Positions 34,606 to 43,800 are shown, numbered from the stretch's first letter. The stretch: DNA of 64,000 nt from Akkermansiaceae bacterium (GCA_905182405.1 CAJJBQ010000002.1:1784483-1848482); one strand, 5' to 3'. Notes: generated by a model not told the origin, from the sequence alone. Program-made: numbers and translations.

Positions 34606-36401
34606 GAACGCACCACTGTAACGAAATCCGCTCTGAGCACATCGGCGAAACTGTCACCCTCATCGGTTGGGTGAATTCGACCCGCGACCACGGCGGCGTG
34701 ATCTTCATCGACATGCGCGACCGCGAGGGTCTCACCCAGGTGATCTTCCGCCCGGATGATTCCCAAGAAGCGGCCAAGCTTTCTCACAGCCTTCGTAATG
34801 AAGACGTCATTCAGATCACCGGAAAAGTGGCAGCCCGACTCAAGACAGAGGAGACCGACTCCACCAATGCCGAGCTCGCCACCGGCGAAATCGAGATCGT
34901 CGCTACCAACCTCACCATCGTCAACAAAGCGGAGGTTCTCCCCTTTCAGCTCGATAAAGAACTCTCCAACGAGGATCTCCGTCTCAAGCACCGCTATCTT
35001 GACCTGCGCCGCCAACGCCTGACTAACAATCTTCGCCAGCGCCACCTCATCGCCAAGGCTGCTCGCGATTTCCTCTCCGATGAAGGCTTCATCGAGGTAG
35101 AAACCCCTATTCTTTCCAAAGCGACCCCTGAAGGTGCCCGCGATTTCCTTGTTCCTTCCCGGATCAATCCTGGAAAATTCTACGCCCTTCCCCAAGCCCC
35201 CCAGCAATACAAACAAATGCTCATGGTTGCCGGAATTGAGCGCTATTTCCAAATTGCTAAGTGCTTCCGCGACGAGGACCTCCGCTCCGATCGTCAGCCG
35301 GAATTCACTCAGATCGATATCGAAGCTTCCTTCGTTGAGCAGGATGACATCATCGGCATCGTTGAAAAGCTCCTCGCCTCGATGTTCTCAAAATCTCGCG
35401 GTGTCGAAGTGCCCACTCCTTTTGAGCGCCTCACTTGGAATGAAGCGATGAACCGTTTCGGCTCCGATAAGCCCGAGCGCCGTGTCGGCATGGAACTCGT
35501 CGACCTCAGCGAAGACCTAAAGGACTGCGAATTCCGCGTCTTCTCCGCTACCGTCGCAAGTGGAGGAGTCGTCAAAGCGATCAACGCCAAAGGCTTCGCT
35601 GATATCTCCACCGGACAAATCGACAAGCTCACCAAGCTGGCCCAGGAAGCAGGCGCTAAGGGCCTCGCTTACATTCAAGTCCGCGGCGACGACGTCTCCA
35701 AATGGCGTTCACCTTTTGCCAAACGGCTTACCGAGACCGAAGTCGAAGCCCTCCGCACCAAGCTCAACATCGAAGCCGGCGACCTCATTCTTTTCGCTGC
35801 CGACCAATGGGAGCCCGCTTGCGAAGTCCTAGGCCGCATCCGCATGGAAGTTTGCTCACTCCAGAACCTCCTCGAAGGAAATGACGACCTCGATTTCCTC
35901 TGGGTTACCGAATTCCCCCTTCTCGCCTATGACGAGGAAGAGGACCGCCACGTCGCCGTGCACCACCCCTTCACCCGTCCCCTTAAGGAGGATGAAGAGA
36001 AGCTCTGCAATGGCGATCTCGATGGACTCCGCGCTCAAGCTTACGACGTCGTTCTCAATGGCTACGAACTTGGCGGCGGATCGATTCGTATCCACGAAGC
36101 CGACCTTCAGAGCTCGATGTTTAAAGCGCTTGGTATTTCCGAAGAGGAAGCCGCAGTCGAATTTGCGCACATCCTCGATGCCTTCAAATTCGGAGCCCCT
36201 CCCCACGGCGGTCTCGCTCTCGGTCTCGACCGGGTCGTCATGCTCGCTTGCCGCGAGGATTCCATCCGCGAAGTCATTGCCTTCCCGAAAAACAACAAGG
36301 GCATGGAAATCATGACCTCGTCGCCAGGAAGTGCCACTCCGACCGCCCTCCGTGACCTCCGGATCAAATCAACCTACGTCGAGAAAAAAAAATCCGAGTA
36401 A
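34602..36401 (+). CDS. aspS: Aspartyl-tRNA synthetase
   Basis: Charges tRNA-Asp (and possibly tRNA-Asn). The 599-residue protein has the N-terminal OB-fold (VTLIGWVNSTRDHGGVIFID), LKHRYLDLRRQRL, and class II motifs 2 (IAKCFRDEDLRSDRQPEFTQ) and 3 (GLALGLDRVVML). The large bacterial-type GAD insertion lies between motifs 2 and 3. Full bacterial length is present. I could not tell from sequence alone whether the enzyme is discriminating. Overlaps hisS by four bases. Confidence 0.97.
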   Translation: MRTHHCNEIRSEHIGETVTLIGWVNSTRDHGGVIFIDMRDREGLTQVIFRPDDSQEAAKLSHSLRNEDVIQITGKVAARLKTEETDSTNAELATGEIEIVATNLTIVNKAEVLPFQLDKELSNEDLRLKHRYLDLRRQRLTNNLRQRHLIAKAARDFLSDEGFIEVETPILSKATPEGARDFLVPSRINPGKFYALPQAPQQYKQMLMVAGIERYFQIAKCFRDEDLRSDRQPEFTQIDIEASFVEQDDIIGIVEKLLASMFSKSRGVEVPTPFERLTWNEAMNRFGSDKPERRVGMELVDLSEDLKDCEFRVFSATVASGGVVKAINAKGFADISTGQIDKLTKLAQEAGAKGLAYIQVRGDDVSKWRSPFAKRLTETEVEALRTKLNIEAGDLILFAADQWEPACEVLGRIRMEVCSLQNLLEGNDDLDFLWVTEFPLLAYDEEEDRHVAVHHPFTRPLKEDEEKLCNGDLDGLRAQAYDVVLNGYELGGGSIRIHEADLQSSMFKALGISEEEAAVEFAHILDAFKFGAPPHGGLALGLDRVVMLACREDSIREVIAFPKNNKGMEIMTSSPGSATPTALRDLRIKSTYVEKKKSE

Positions 36402-36415
36402 GCGGCATTATGTAA

Positions 36416-36459
36416 GTGTGGTTTTCTGCTTGGTTGACCACGCAGGCCTTAAACCACAC
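36416..36459 (+). promoter_or_regulatory. Long leader hairpin before the beta-barrel gene
   Basis: GTGTGGTTT at 36416-36424 and AAACCACAC at 36451-36459 are perfect 9-base complements. Between them CTGC (36426-36429) can pair with GCAG (36442-36445), with a further GG/CC inside. The structure ends 10 bases before the ATG at 36470, so it could control translation or act as a terminator-like element after aspS (no T-run follows). Confidence 0.5.
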
Positions 36460-36469
36460 AGTCACAGCC

Positions 36470-37165
36470 ATGAAGAACGCGATCTCCTCCTGTCTCGCCG
36501 CCTCTCTTTGCCTGCCCGCGTGGGCCGAAATCGAGAATGATATCCCCCTTGGGATTGAGGCAGTCACCGGATTCCGCACTGGATACGTCTACCGCGGTTT
36601 CGAACTGGCGGAGACGTCTCTCGATTTCCAAATCGAAGCCGAGATCGCTCTTTCTAATTTTGATACCATCAGTGTCGGGAGCTGGTATTTAGGAGAAGGC
36701 GACGGAAATTTCTCCGAGACCGGAGCCTTCGTTGATTACCGCCATGAACTCGACGTAAAGACAGTCGTTGGCTCCTCCCTCACCTACCGCCATTTTGGAA
36801 GCAGTATCCTCGAAAGTGGCCTCGATTTCGGATTCTTCGTCACCTACCAAGCGAGCGACGACTGGGACGGGAAAGCCGGGACCTATTACGACTTCGGTAA
36901 TGAAGCATTTTACACCGCTCTGGATATTCGTTGGAGTAAATCCATTTCCGATTCCACCTTCATCGCTTTGGAAAATGGCATCAGCTACGTGAATGACTAC
37001 CTGGCCCGGGACGGGTTCAACGACCTCTACGGCCGTTTTTCTCTCACTTACGCCGTATCCGACTCAGTAGCCTTCACACCCTTCATTGGTTGGAGCATCC
37101 AACTCGTTGACAACACCGTCTCCGATTTTATCCAAGGAGGCCTTCTCTTCGAAGTTATTTTTTAG
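36470..37165 (+). CDS. Outer-membrane beta-barrel protein
   Basis: Exported protein predicted to form a beta barrel. From ATG 36470 (MKNAISSCLAAS) it has 231 residues with a signal peptide cleaved near LPAWAE. Multiple amphipathic strands follow: SLDFQIEAEIALS, SVGSWYLGEG, DFGFFVTYQASDDW, TFIALENGISYV and a terminal GGLLFEVIF ending in Phe, as in many outer-membrane barrels. The N-terminal FRTGYVYRGFELAETSLDFQ resembles proteins annotated as TorF-like putative porins; that link is tentative. The end overlaps the convergent EF-hand gene by 11 bases. Confidence 0.75.
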   Translation: MKNAISSCLAASLCLPAWAEIENDIPLGIEAVTGFRTGYVYRGFELAETSLDFQIEAEIALSNFDTISVGSWYLGEGDGNFSETGAFVDYRHELDVKTVVGSSLTYRHFGSSILESGLDFGFFVTYQASDDWDGKAGTYYDFGNEAFYTALDIRWSKSISDSTFIALENGISYVNDYLARDGFNDLYGRFSLTYAVSDSVAFTPFIGWSIQLVDNTVSDFIQGGLLFEVIF

Positions 37166-37874
37166 GCCTGGACGGTCCGTCACGTCGAGGACGCTGAGGA
37201 GGACCGGCCTTCGTGACCTCTTCCTTCGAGAGTTCCCCGTTATTGTCTGAATCGAGCTTCTCAAACCGACGACGACCTTCTTTCTCTTCCATCGCCATCA
37301 CATGAGGAATATTTTTAAACTCCGCCCAAGAAAGAGCGTCGCTCTTATCGAGATCGAAGTCCTTCACCATATTCCGCTCGTCGCCCGGACGGCGATGATC
37401 TCCCCGGGTGATTACGCCATCGTGATTTCGGTCGATCATCTCGAAAACATTCTTACTACGCTTTTCAGGCATTTCTGCAAAGCGGGGGTGTGCCGCAAAC
37501 TCCTCCGCCGTGATCTTCCCATCCTGATTGGCGTCCGCTTCTTTTAAAAAGCGGCGCATATTCTCAAAACCCGGAGAGCGCTCGCCCGAAGGAGGTTTCA
37601 TCTCCTTCTTAGTGATGACTCCGTCTTTGTCCTTATCAAGGCGGCCAAAGAGCTTATCCCTGACCTCCTGACTCAAATTCTTAATCCGCTCACCAGCGTC
37701 AAATTCCGCCCGAATGACCTTCCCATCCTTATCGGAATCAAAGTGATGAAAGAAGCTCGTTTGATGATCCCTCCCTCCCCCAGAACGTTTGGAACCTTTC
37801 TTGTTGCGCCCCTTTTCTTGCGCAATTCCACACCCAATGGAGATAATTAATAAGAGGAGAATGGATAATTTCAT
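37155..37874 (-). CDS. Secreted multi-EF-hand calcium-binding protein
   Basis: Probable calcium-binding protein of the envelope or exterior. The 239-residue protein has a signal peptide (about 18 residues, ending near GCGIAQ) and at least six EF-hand loops: DSDKDGKVIRAE, DKDKDGVITKKE, DANQDGKITAEE, DRNHDGVITRGD, DLDKSDALSWAE and DSDNNGELSKEE. The fifth loop lacks the usual Gly (DKSDA), so its affinity may be reduced. The N and C termini are rich in Lys/Arg/Gly/Pro. It is convergent with the beta-barrel gene, with an 11-base overlap of coding ends. Confidence 0.9.
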   Translation of the reverse strand: MKLSILLLLIISIGCGIAQEKGRNKKGSKRSGGGRDHQTSFFHHFDSDKDGKVIRAEFDAGERIKNLSQEVRDKLFGRLDKDKDGVITKKEMKPPSGERSPGFENMRRFLKEADANQDGKITAEEFAAHPRFAEMPEKRSKNVFEMIDRNHDGVITRGDHRRPGDERNMVKDFDLDKSDALSWAEFKNIPHVMAMEEKEGRRRFEKLDSDNNGELSKEEVTKAGPPQRPRRDGPSRPKK

Positions 37875-37977
37875 GATCGAGCTTGCATGATGAAAGCACG
37901 AATCAGCCCAAAGGTTGCGTAAAAAGAAGTATTTTCCGTGGACGCTCGGTTGCCACGCACTCTATCTTCCTTTCCAG

Positions 37978-38847
37978 ATGAACGTCATCTCCCTTCTGCA
38001 AGCAGAACGCACAACCCTCTCTTTCGAGTTTTTCCCACCAAAAGACGAATCTGCCTCAGACACCTTGTTGGAAACAGTCCATGAGCTGGATCGCCTGAAC
38101 CCTGCATTTGTCAGTGTCACCTACGGAGCAGGAGGAACGACACGAGAGCGCACCCGCGCAGTGGTTCAGCGCATCATGAAAGAGACGTGCGTCCCCACCA
38201 TTCCTCACCTCACCTGCATCGGCCATTCTGAGGAAGAGATGATGGAAATCCTCGATCGCTATGCCGGAGATGGCGTAAAAACCATTCTTGCTCTGCGAGG
38301 TGATCCCCCTCGCAACCAACCTGATTACGATCGAAGTAAAGACCACTTCAAGTATGCTGGCGATCTCGTCAAATTTATCAAAGAGCATCCGGCCGACTTC
38401 ACCATCGGCGTCGCCGGATTTCCCGAGGGGCATCCCACGACTCAAAATCGCTTGATCGAAATGGATCATTTTAAAAAGAAAATCGATGCAGGGGCCGATT
38501 ATATCTGCACGCAGCTTTTCTTCGATAATCACGACTTTTCCGACTACCGCGAGCGCTGTGAATTAGCAGGGATCCACCTTCCTATCGTAGCCGGGATCAT
38601 GCCGATCACCACCATTTCAGGGATGCTGCGCATGGCCGAACTGGCAGAAGGAAGCCGCTTTCCCGCCTCCCTTTTGCGAGTCTTGAATGCCGCAGGAGAC
38701 GACGCCATGTTAATCCGACAGGCTGGGATCGATTACGCAAAAACGCAGTGCCAGGGGCTAATCGATCAAGGAACCTCAGGAATCCATCTATACACTCTTA
38801 ATAAAAGCAGAGGCACGATTGAGATCGCGGAGTCTCTCTCTTTTTAA
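37978..38847 (+). CDS. metF: 5,10-methylenetetrahydrofolate reductase
   Basis: Flavoenzyme reducing methylene-THF to methyl-THF for methionine synthesis. From ATG 37978 it has 289 residues: LSFEFFPPKDE with the catalytic Glu, FVSVTYGAGGTTRERT, HLTCIGHSEEEMMEIL, ILALRGDPPRN, and DAGADYICTQLFFDN near the C terminus. These are standard MetF features and the length is typical. The frame is open upstream to 37915 without homology. It appears to be a single-gene unit, and no metE or metH is nearby. Confidence 0.95.
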   Translation: MNVISLLQAERTTLSFEFFPPKDESASDTLLETVHELDRLNPAFVSVTYGAGGTTRERTRAVVQRIMKETCVPTIPHLTCIGHSEEEMMEILDRYAGDGVKTILALRGDPPRNQPDYDRSKDHFKYAGDLVKFIKEHPADFTIGVAGFPEGHPTTQNRLIEMDHFKKKIDAGADYICTQLFFDNHDFSDYRERCELAGIHLPIVAGIMPITTISGMLRMAELAEGSRFPASLLRVLNAAGDDAMLIRQAGIDYAKTQCQGLIDQGTSGIHLYTLNKSRGTIEIAESLSF

Positions 38848-38848
38848 A

Positions 38849-40513
38849 TTACTCAGTGGGTGTAATTCGATTTGGCCGGCTCTCAAGCTTGAGTTGGTTA
38901 GCTTCCTCTTCTGAAATCCTGGAAAAGGTGCTATCAAAGCCCAAAGGAATCCAACGCCAGTTCTCATTATCGCTAGGATATTTTTCCTTTAGGGAAACGT
39001 ATTCTGAAAATACCCCGGCATAAACACCCAGTTTTAAATTCGCCTCGACCCGGAGGACATTCATCGCGAGCCTCAGACGCTTTTCTTCAAGCTCTTGCGG
39101 ACTCTCCCTGACTTTTTTGCCATTTTTCGTAGATTCTAAATTCGACAAATCGAGGTCTAAGTCTCTCACCTTACCTCCATTCGCCGCTCTCTTTAGGCTT
39201 ATTCTTTCCTTCTCTAGGGAGGAAGCGCCGGAAACATCGGTGGGATCATTGGCGAGACCTTTTCCAAATCCCCTGCTCAGCGTAATCCCGAGAGCTTCGG
39301 CAGCTTCCTTCTGAGTCGGAAGACGGGTTAAAAGTCCCCCCTCTAACCGCAATTGATTACTGGACTGAAGGACGATATCACTGATCTCAAGTCCACCACC
39401 TCCAGACGAAAAGTTGAACGATCCAGTGTTAAAATCGACACGGCGAAAGCTATTATTCAAATCAAGAACCGACAGCATCCTAAGGATGGCCCATTTTTCG
39501 CGGAGGGTGATGACATCACCTTCCTTAATTCTCGCTTTGCCATGAGTCAAAATCATGCGATTCGTGGAACCCTCGATGTTGAGCTCTCCTGAAATCGCAC
39601 CCGAAATAAATTCCCTGATCTGCACCCCGGCCTGGCTAATAAGACGATCTACCGGAAGAGAAACGAACTCTCCGACAATCTTAAACTCCGGCATAGCCAA
39701 GGTGCCGCGAATCCCGCCAGAGAAGCTCATGCTTCCTTCGCCGAGCTTCAAGTCCATCGATTCAATAGTAATTCCATTTGGTCCACAGACGATTTTTGCT
39801 GAGAGCAACTCAAGGTCTCTAAGCCAATTTTGAGTGAACAGTCCTCCGGTCAAAGAGATTTCCCAGGAGCCATCGACATAATTTGCGATGAATGCTGTGT
39901 CGGTGATCCCGCCATAGGTCAGCTTGGAATAGCCCCAATCAAAGTCGAGGTTCTCAATGCTAATGGACTGAAGCTTGGAACCAGAGAAAGTATCGATCAC
40001 TGCCGCGAAGGCTTGCTCCATTTCTTCGTCTTCTCCGCCCGCTTTCAATTGGAAGGACGCTTCATGGATGCGAATCTTCTCTGGGATCCAATCTTCGGTA
40101 ATGCCTGCAAGAAAAGTAAATGGGCCAGAAAGAGATTTCAACTCGGCTTCGATATAGAAGCTGTCATCGCCTCCGATCAGCTCCACATTCCGAAACAGAC
40201 CCTGCCCGCGTGCGCGCAAAAATCCGGTAGCCTCAATTTCTTCCGCACCAAGAACCTCACCGATCTGCTCACCGATCTTCTTGCTGTAGCTACTATCGGA
40301 AAGGTACCTGCTGAGGAAAACATAAGAAATACTGACCAACGCAACGATGAGGATCAGCAACTTCATCAAAAAGATCCAAATCTGCTTAACAAGCGAGGAA
40401 TTCGCGACGATTCCAGCATACCTCAACTGGAAAAACATTCCCTGTTCACCGATCCACGAAGAAACCCGACTATGATATTCTCTCAATCGTTCTTTATCGA
40501 CAGACTGTTGCAC
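38849..40513 (-). CDS. AsmA-like / DUF3971-type envelope protein
   Basis: Large single-pass envelope protein, likely of the AsmA superfamily (bridge-like proteins linked to lipid transport or outer-membrane assembly). The 554-residue protein has a cytoplasmic N terminus of about 47 residues, a membrane helix at about 48-70 (FLMKLLILIVALVSISYVFL), then a long beta-rich region. In that region, repeats such as GLFRNVELIG, ISIENLDFDWG and LEGGLLTRLPT give the short strands seen in AsmA proteins. The C terminus is charged and may be helical. An internal start at the FFQLRYAGIV segment would give a shorter N terminus. Divergent from scpA. Confidence 0.6.
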   Translation of the reverse strand: MQQSVDKERLREYHSRVSSWIGEQGMFFQLRYAGIVANSSLVKQIWIFLMKLLILIVALVSISYVFLSRYLSDSSYSKKIGEQIGEVLGAEEIEATGFLRARGQGLFRNVELIGGDDSFYIEAELKSLSGPFTFLAGITEDWIPEKIRIHEASFQLKAGGEDEEMEQAFAAVIDTFSGSKLQSISIENLDFDWGYSKLTYGGITDTAFIANYVDGSWEISLTGGLFTQNWLRDLELLSAKIVCGPNGITIESMDLKLGEGSMSFSGGIRGTLAMPEFKIVGEFVSLPVDRLISQAGVQIREFISGAISGELNIEGSTNRMILTHGKARIKEGDVITLREKWAILRMLSVLDLNNSFRRVDFNTGSFNFSSGGGGLEISDIVLQSSNQLRLEGGLLTRLPTQKEAAEALGITLSRGFGKGLANDPTDVSGASSLEKERISLKRAANGGKVRDLDLDLSNLESTKNGKKVRESPQELEEKRLRLAMNVLRVEANLKLGVYAGVFSEYVSLKEKYPSDNENWRWIPLGFDSTFSRISEEEANQLKLESRPNRITPTE

Positions 40514-40617
40514 AGGCAGAGCCTAGCGACGGATCGTCACTCTTGACAAAGTAATTAATCAGAAGGTCGCCTGAATTTCACTCGCCCAAGCCTCATTGCT
40601 TCGATATTGCCTTCTCC

Positions 40618-41355
40618 ATGGAAGATGCAGATTACAAGGTGAGCCTCGAATTCTTCGAAGGCCCGCTGGACTTGCTTCTCTATCTCATCCGTCGGGACGA
40701 GGTGGACATCTATGATATTTCCATCCAACGGATTACCTCCCAATATCTCGAATACGTCGAGAGCTTCAAAATGCTCAATATCGACCTTGCTTCTGAATTC
40801 ATCTCCATGGCGGCAAATTTGATGTATATCAAAAGCCGCACTCTCCTCCCAAAGCAGGTACAACCGCCTGAGGATGAAGCAGACGAGGACGACCCCCGTT
40901 GGGAGCTGATCCGTCAACTCATCGAATACAAAAAATTCAAAGACGCCGCCGGTTTTCTTGCTCAGTGCGAAGTAGCCCAAGAACAAGTCTTTGCCCACTC
41001 TCCGGAAAAAAAGGCTCGTCCTGACGAATCGGAGCCCGTTCCTCTCGCGGAAGTCTCCATTTTCGACCTCATCCGCGCTTTTCAAAATGTCATCAAACGC
41101 TTTGAAGAAACGCGCGACTTTGGCGACATCATCGATGACCGCTACACCGTCAGCGATAAAATTGACCACCTCCTGAATCTCATCCCTCCTGGGGGATCGC
41201 TCAGCCTCCAGTCCCTCTTCCAGGAGGCTTCTTCCAAGATCGAAGTCATTGTCACCTTCCTCGCCTTGCTCGAATTGATGAAAATGAATCAATTCAAGGC
41301 CCGCCAAGATAGCTTATTAGGACAGATTGAAATCGAGCGAAAAGAAATTCCATAG
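40618..41355 (+). CDS. scpA: Segregation and condensation protein A
   Basis: Kleisin subunit of the bacterial SMC-ScpAB condensin. The 245-residue protein begins YKVSLEFFEGPLDLLLYLIRRDEVDIYDI (quoted in part: FEGPLDLLLYLIRRDEVDIY), the hallmark of ScpA, followed by ASEFISMAANLMYIKSRTLL. It ends with a winged-helix region (EVIVTFLALLELMKMNQF). No scpB follows; the next gene is nadD after eight bases. smc is not in the window. Confidence 0.94.
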   Translation: MEDADYKVSLEFFEGPLDLLLYLIRRDEVDIYDISIQRITSQYLEYVESFKMLNIDLASEFISMAANLMYIKSRTLLPKQVQPPEDEADEDDPRWELIRQLIEYKKFKDAAGFLAQCEVAQEQVFAHSPEKKARPDESEPVPLAEVSIFDLIRAFQNVIKRFEETRDFGDIIDDRYTVSDKIDHLLNLIPPGGSLSLQSLFQEASSKIEVIVTFLALLELMKMNQFKARQDSLLGQIEIERKEIP

Positions 41356-41363
41356 CGAAGCCC

Positions 41364-41948
41364 ATGTCCGCCCCCTTTCGCATCGCGCTCTTTGGCGGCA
41401 CCTTTGACCCCATCCATGAGGGTCACCTCGAGATTGCCGAAAAAGCCCATACCGCGCTTTCCCTCGATCAGGTCCTTTTTCTCCCCTGCCGCCAGTCCCC
41501 TCACAAGAAAAGCGGGCCCCTTGCTTCGGACAAAGATCGACTCCAAATGATCAAGCTGGCCACCCACGAATTGGACTGGGCCTCAGTAAGCGATTTCGAG
41601 CTCCAGCTACCCCTCCCATCCTATACATGGCAGACCGTGGAAGCCCTCAAGCCAACCCTCCCCCCCAAAGCACAGCTCTTTCTCCTCATCGGCCTTGACC
41701 AGTGGCAGTCCCTTCCCCGCTGGACCCATCCGGAAAAACTGGCAGCAGCTTTGGAACTGATTGTCGTTGGCAGAGACGGTGAGCCCGGAAGCCGCTTGGG
41801 CTATCGCTCTCATTTCCTCCCAGGCAATCACCCGGCATCCGCTTCCGAAATCCGAAAGGACCTTGCAGAAAACAAAAGACCGCACTGGCTTCCTAGAAAA
41901 GTGTTCAATTTCATTTCAAAAAAAGATCTCTACAAATCGGATCCCTGA
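41364..41948 (+). CDS. nadD: Nicotinate-nucleotide adenylyltransferase
   Basis: Converts nicotinate mononucleotide to deamido-NAD in the NAD pathway. The 194-residue protein carries the nucleotidyltransferase signature ALFGGTFDPIHEGHLEIAE (H-x-G-H) and LFLPCRQSPHKKSGP. A C-terminal PASASEIRKDLAE corresponds to the I-S-S-T-x-I-R motif. Length and motif order match NadD. Likely co-transcribed with scpA. Confidence 0.94.
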   Translation: MSAPFRIALFGGTFDPIHEGHLEIAEKAHTALSLDQVLFLPCRQSPHKKSGPLASDKDRLQMIKLATHELDWASVSDFELQLPLPSYTWQTVEALKPTLPPKAQLFLLIGLDQWQSLPRWTHPEKLAAALELIVVGRDGEPGSRLGYRSHFLPGNHPASASEIRKDLAENKRPHWLPRKVFNFISKKDLYKSDP

Positions 41949-41986
41949 CTTGCGTCCCCCTCCCCATTATACTAGTAGTCGCTTCT

Positions 41987-42781
41987 ATGAAACTGTGTCT
42001 CATTGGTCTTTTCCTTCCCCTGTTCTCTCTGACGGCTCAGGTAGCTCCCAAAGAGGACGTCCCTGCTCCTGCAAATACCGCCAAGGAAACACTTGATCCA
42101 GACAAGGCAGAGAAAGAAGTCGCACAATTTAGGATCGACCTCGATAACCTCCCCCTTGAACAAAAGAAGGTTTACTTGAACGCCTTGGTGCGCGCCCAAC
42201 AGGTTTTCAGCCAAAAGCGTATCTTCGAATGTCTCGAAAGTATCCACGAGGCCGAGCTCATCTACAAAAACAATCCCTTTGCCCTAAACCTCAAAGGTGC
42301 TTGCTACGTTGAGTTTCGCGCTTTCGAAAAAGCAGCCGCTGCGTTCGATACCGCCCTCGTTGCAGATCCCGGAAACATTAACGTCCTCTTCAACAAAGCA
42401 GAAATCGATTTCGTCACTCAGAACTGGCAGGCCGCTCACGACCGGCTAGTGAAACTTTCCCCTCAATATAAAGGAACTCAGGAGAACATGAAGGACTTGA
42501 TCATCTTTAAAATTCTCCTTTGTAAACTGAAGCTGGACGATAAAGCAGGAGCCGAATTTCTTCTTAAAGACACTAGTTTTCTCAGTGATACTCCCTTGTA
42601 TTACTTTGGCACCGCCGCCATCGCCTACTCTGAAGAGCGTACGGCCGATGCCGAAGTCTGGCTTGCACGTGCCGGGCGCATCTTCAACCTGCCAGGAATA
42701 ATCGCCCCTTGGCAGGACACCCTCATCGAGTTCGGCTATATCAAGAGTTTCTACGGAGGCGACCTTGAAGTCGACGAGTAA
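41987..42781 (+). CDS. Secreted TPR-like protein
   Basis: Exported protein of 264 residues with a signal peptide (about 17 residues, ending LTAQV), an Ala/Pro/Lys-rich spacer, and helical repeats. One clear TPR reads ALNLKGACYVEFRAFEKAAA followed by AFDTALVADPGNINVLFNKA. The remaining helices are more divergent. TPR domains mediate protein contacts, and the partner is unknown. The gene starts 38 bases after nadD and ends 11 bases before the convergent deaminase. Confidence 0.8.
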   Translation: MKLCLIGLFLPLFSLTAQVAPKEDVPAPANTAKETLDPDKAEKEVAQFRIDLDNLPLEQKKVYLNALVRAQQVFSQKRIFECLESIHEAELIYKNNPFALNLKGACYVEFRAFEKAAAAFDTALVADPGNINVLFNKAEIDFVTQNWQAAHDRLVKLSPQYKGTQENMKDLIIFKILLCKLKLDDKAGAEFLLKDTSFLSDTPLYYFGTAAIAYSEERTADAEVWLARAGRIFNLPGIIAPWQDTLIEFGYIKSFYGGDLEVDE

Positions 42782-42792
42782 GCGGCCGCCTT

Positions 42793-43230
42793 CTAGGCGC
42801 CCTTATCTTCTACTTGTTCCAAAATGATCCCATAGATCTTCGCGATCTCTGGCGCATCCGATTCGAGGTAGGCCACGCGATAGTAGATCTCTTTGATCCC
42901 GTATGCACAGAGCGTTTGCATACACGCCGTACAGGGCATCGTCGTGGTGGCGACAATCTTGGCCTCCCCTCTTTTAAAAAGACTGCACAAGTTCACTTCC
43001 GCGTGGAGCATGAACTTTTGCCGTCCATCCCGGTCATCCCAGAAATCGTCTGGAGCCTCAAACCCGGGCGCAAGCCCATTGTAAGCCGTCGCGATCACCC
43101 GGTTATCCCAGTCCAGCGCTGCCGCACCCACTTTTCGAAAAGGATCCTCTGATCGCAGGCTCGCCACCTCCGCCAAGGCCATCGCATATTGGGGAATCGT
43201 TAATCTGCTCTCGCTCACTGAAAGCACCAT
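42793..43230 (-). CDS. dCMP/cytidine deaminase-family protein
   Basis: Zinc-dependent deaminase of the dCMP deaminase/ComE-like group. The 145-residue protein has FMLHAEVNLCSLFKRGEAK (H-A-E with the catalytic Glu) and TTTMPCTACMQTLCAYGIK (P-C-x-x-C zinc ligands), followed by EIYYRVAY. Also conserved are an N-terminal SEDPFRKVGAAALD and VIATAYNGLAPGF, as in deoxycytidylate deaminases. The length fits a dCMP deaminase. The exact substrate (dCMP, or another cytosine or pterin compound) is not certain. Confidence 0.85.
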   Translation of the reverse strand: MVLSVSESRLTIPQYAMALAEVASLRSEDPFRKVGAAALDWDNRVIATAYNGLAPGFEAPDDFWDDRDGRQKFMLHAEVNLCSLFKRGEAKIVATTTMPCTACMQTLCAYGIKEIYYRVAYLESDAPEIAKIYGIILEQVEDKGA

Positions 43231-43327
43231 AGCGGGGGAAAAGATCGCCTGTCCAGTCAGGGTCTCACCGGTATCCTCAAATCCCGAAATAGTTTCACTA
43301 ATCTCCTACTCGCCGTCGTTTCTCTAA

Positions 43328-43800
43328 ATGAAATCATCCATGCCTGCTCCCAGTCGAATTAAGACCTCCTCCCGCCGCGTCACCCTCGGCATGATCGCCG
43401 CCGTGAAGAAAGAAGCGCCCGATCTTATCCTCATCAATCGTGATTTCGTCATCAAGGGCCCATCCTCACTCTCCGAACTTTGCACAAAACTCCGTGCTCT
43501 CTCCGCGACCGATAGCACTGCCCTCCTAGCCATCTTCTCCGCCACCTGGAAAATGCGGGCATCAACTACCTCCAGAACGACGGCACCAATCTCACCATCA
43601 AGGGCGAGCGCGTCTTCATTCCCGGACTCGACTCCATCTGGGGCGAACACCTTGATCCCGCCCGCGCCTAGCGGGGCCATCGAAAAGACGACCCCGTCAT
43701 CGCCCTCGTCCACGAACCCGACGTCTTTGACCAGCTTCACCCCGAGCGGGCGAGAATTCGATTGCGACGCAATAATCGCAGCCCGATACCCTTCACCCAA
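43328..43800 (+). pseudogene. Decayed calcineurin-like metallophosphoesterase gene
   Basis: ATG 43328 opens a frame resembling the middle of a YkoE/YaeI-like phosphoesterase: VKKEAPDLILINRDFVIKGP matches the family pattern PDLIVLTGDFV-x-G, with the G lost. Near 43545 the similarity moves to another frame, which reads HLENAGINYLQNDGTNLTI, then FIPGLDSIWGEHLDPARA, a stop (TAG, near 43670), then KDDPVIALVHEPDVFDQL. The last stretch matches the HxPD motif region of the family. The GNHD metal motif is destroyed, and the N-terminal D-x-H is absent. Truncation, frameshift and stop together make this a pseudogene. Confidence 0.7.

Noticed and set aside
43324..43800. 158-codon minus-strand frame over the phosphoesterase relic
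   Set aside because: The plus strand shows ordered family segments; the minus frame has no similarity.
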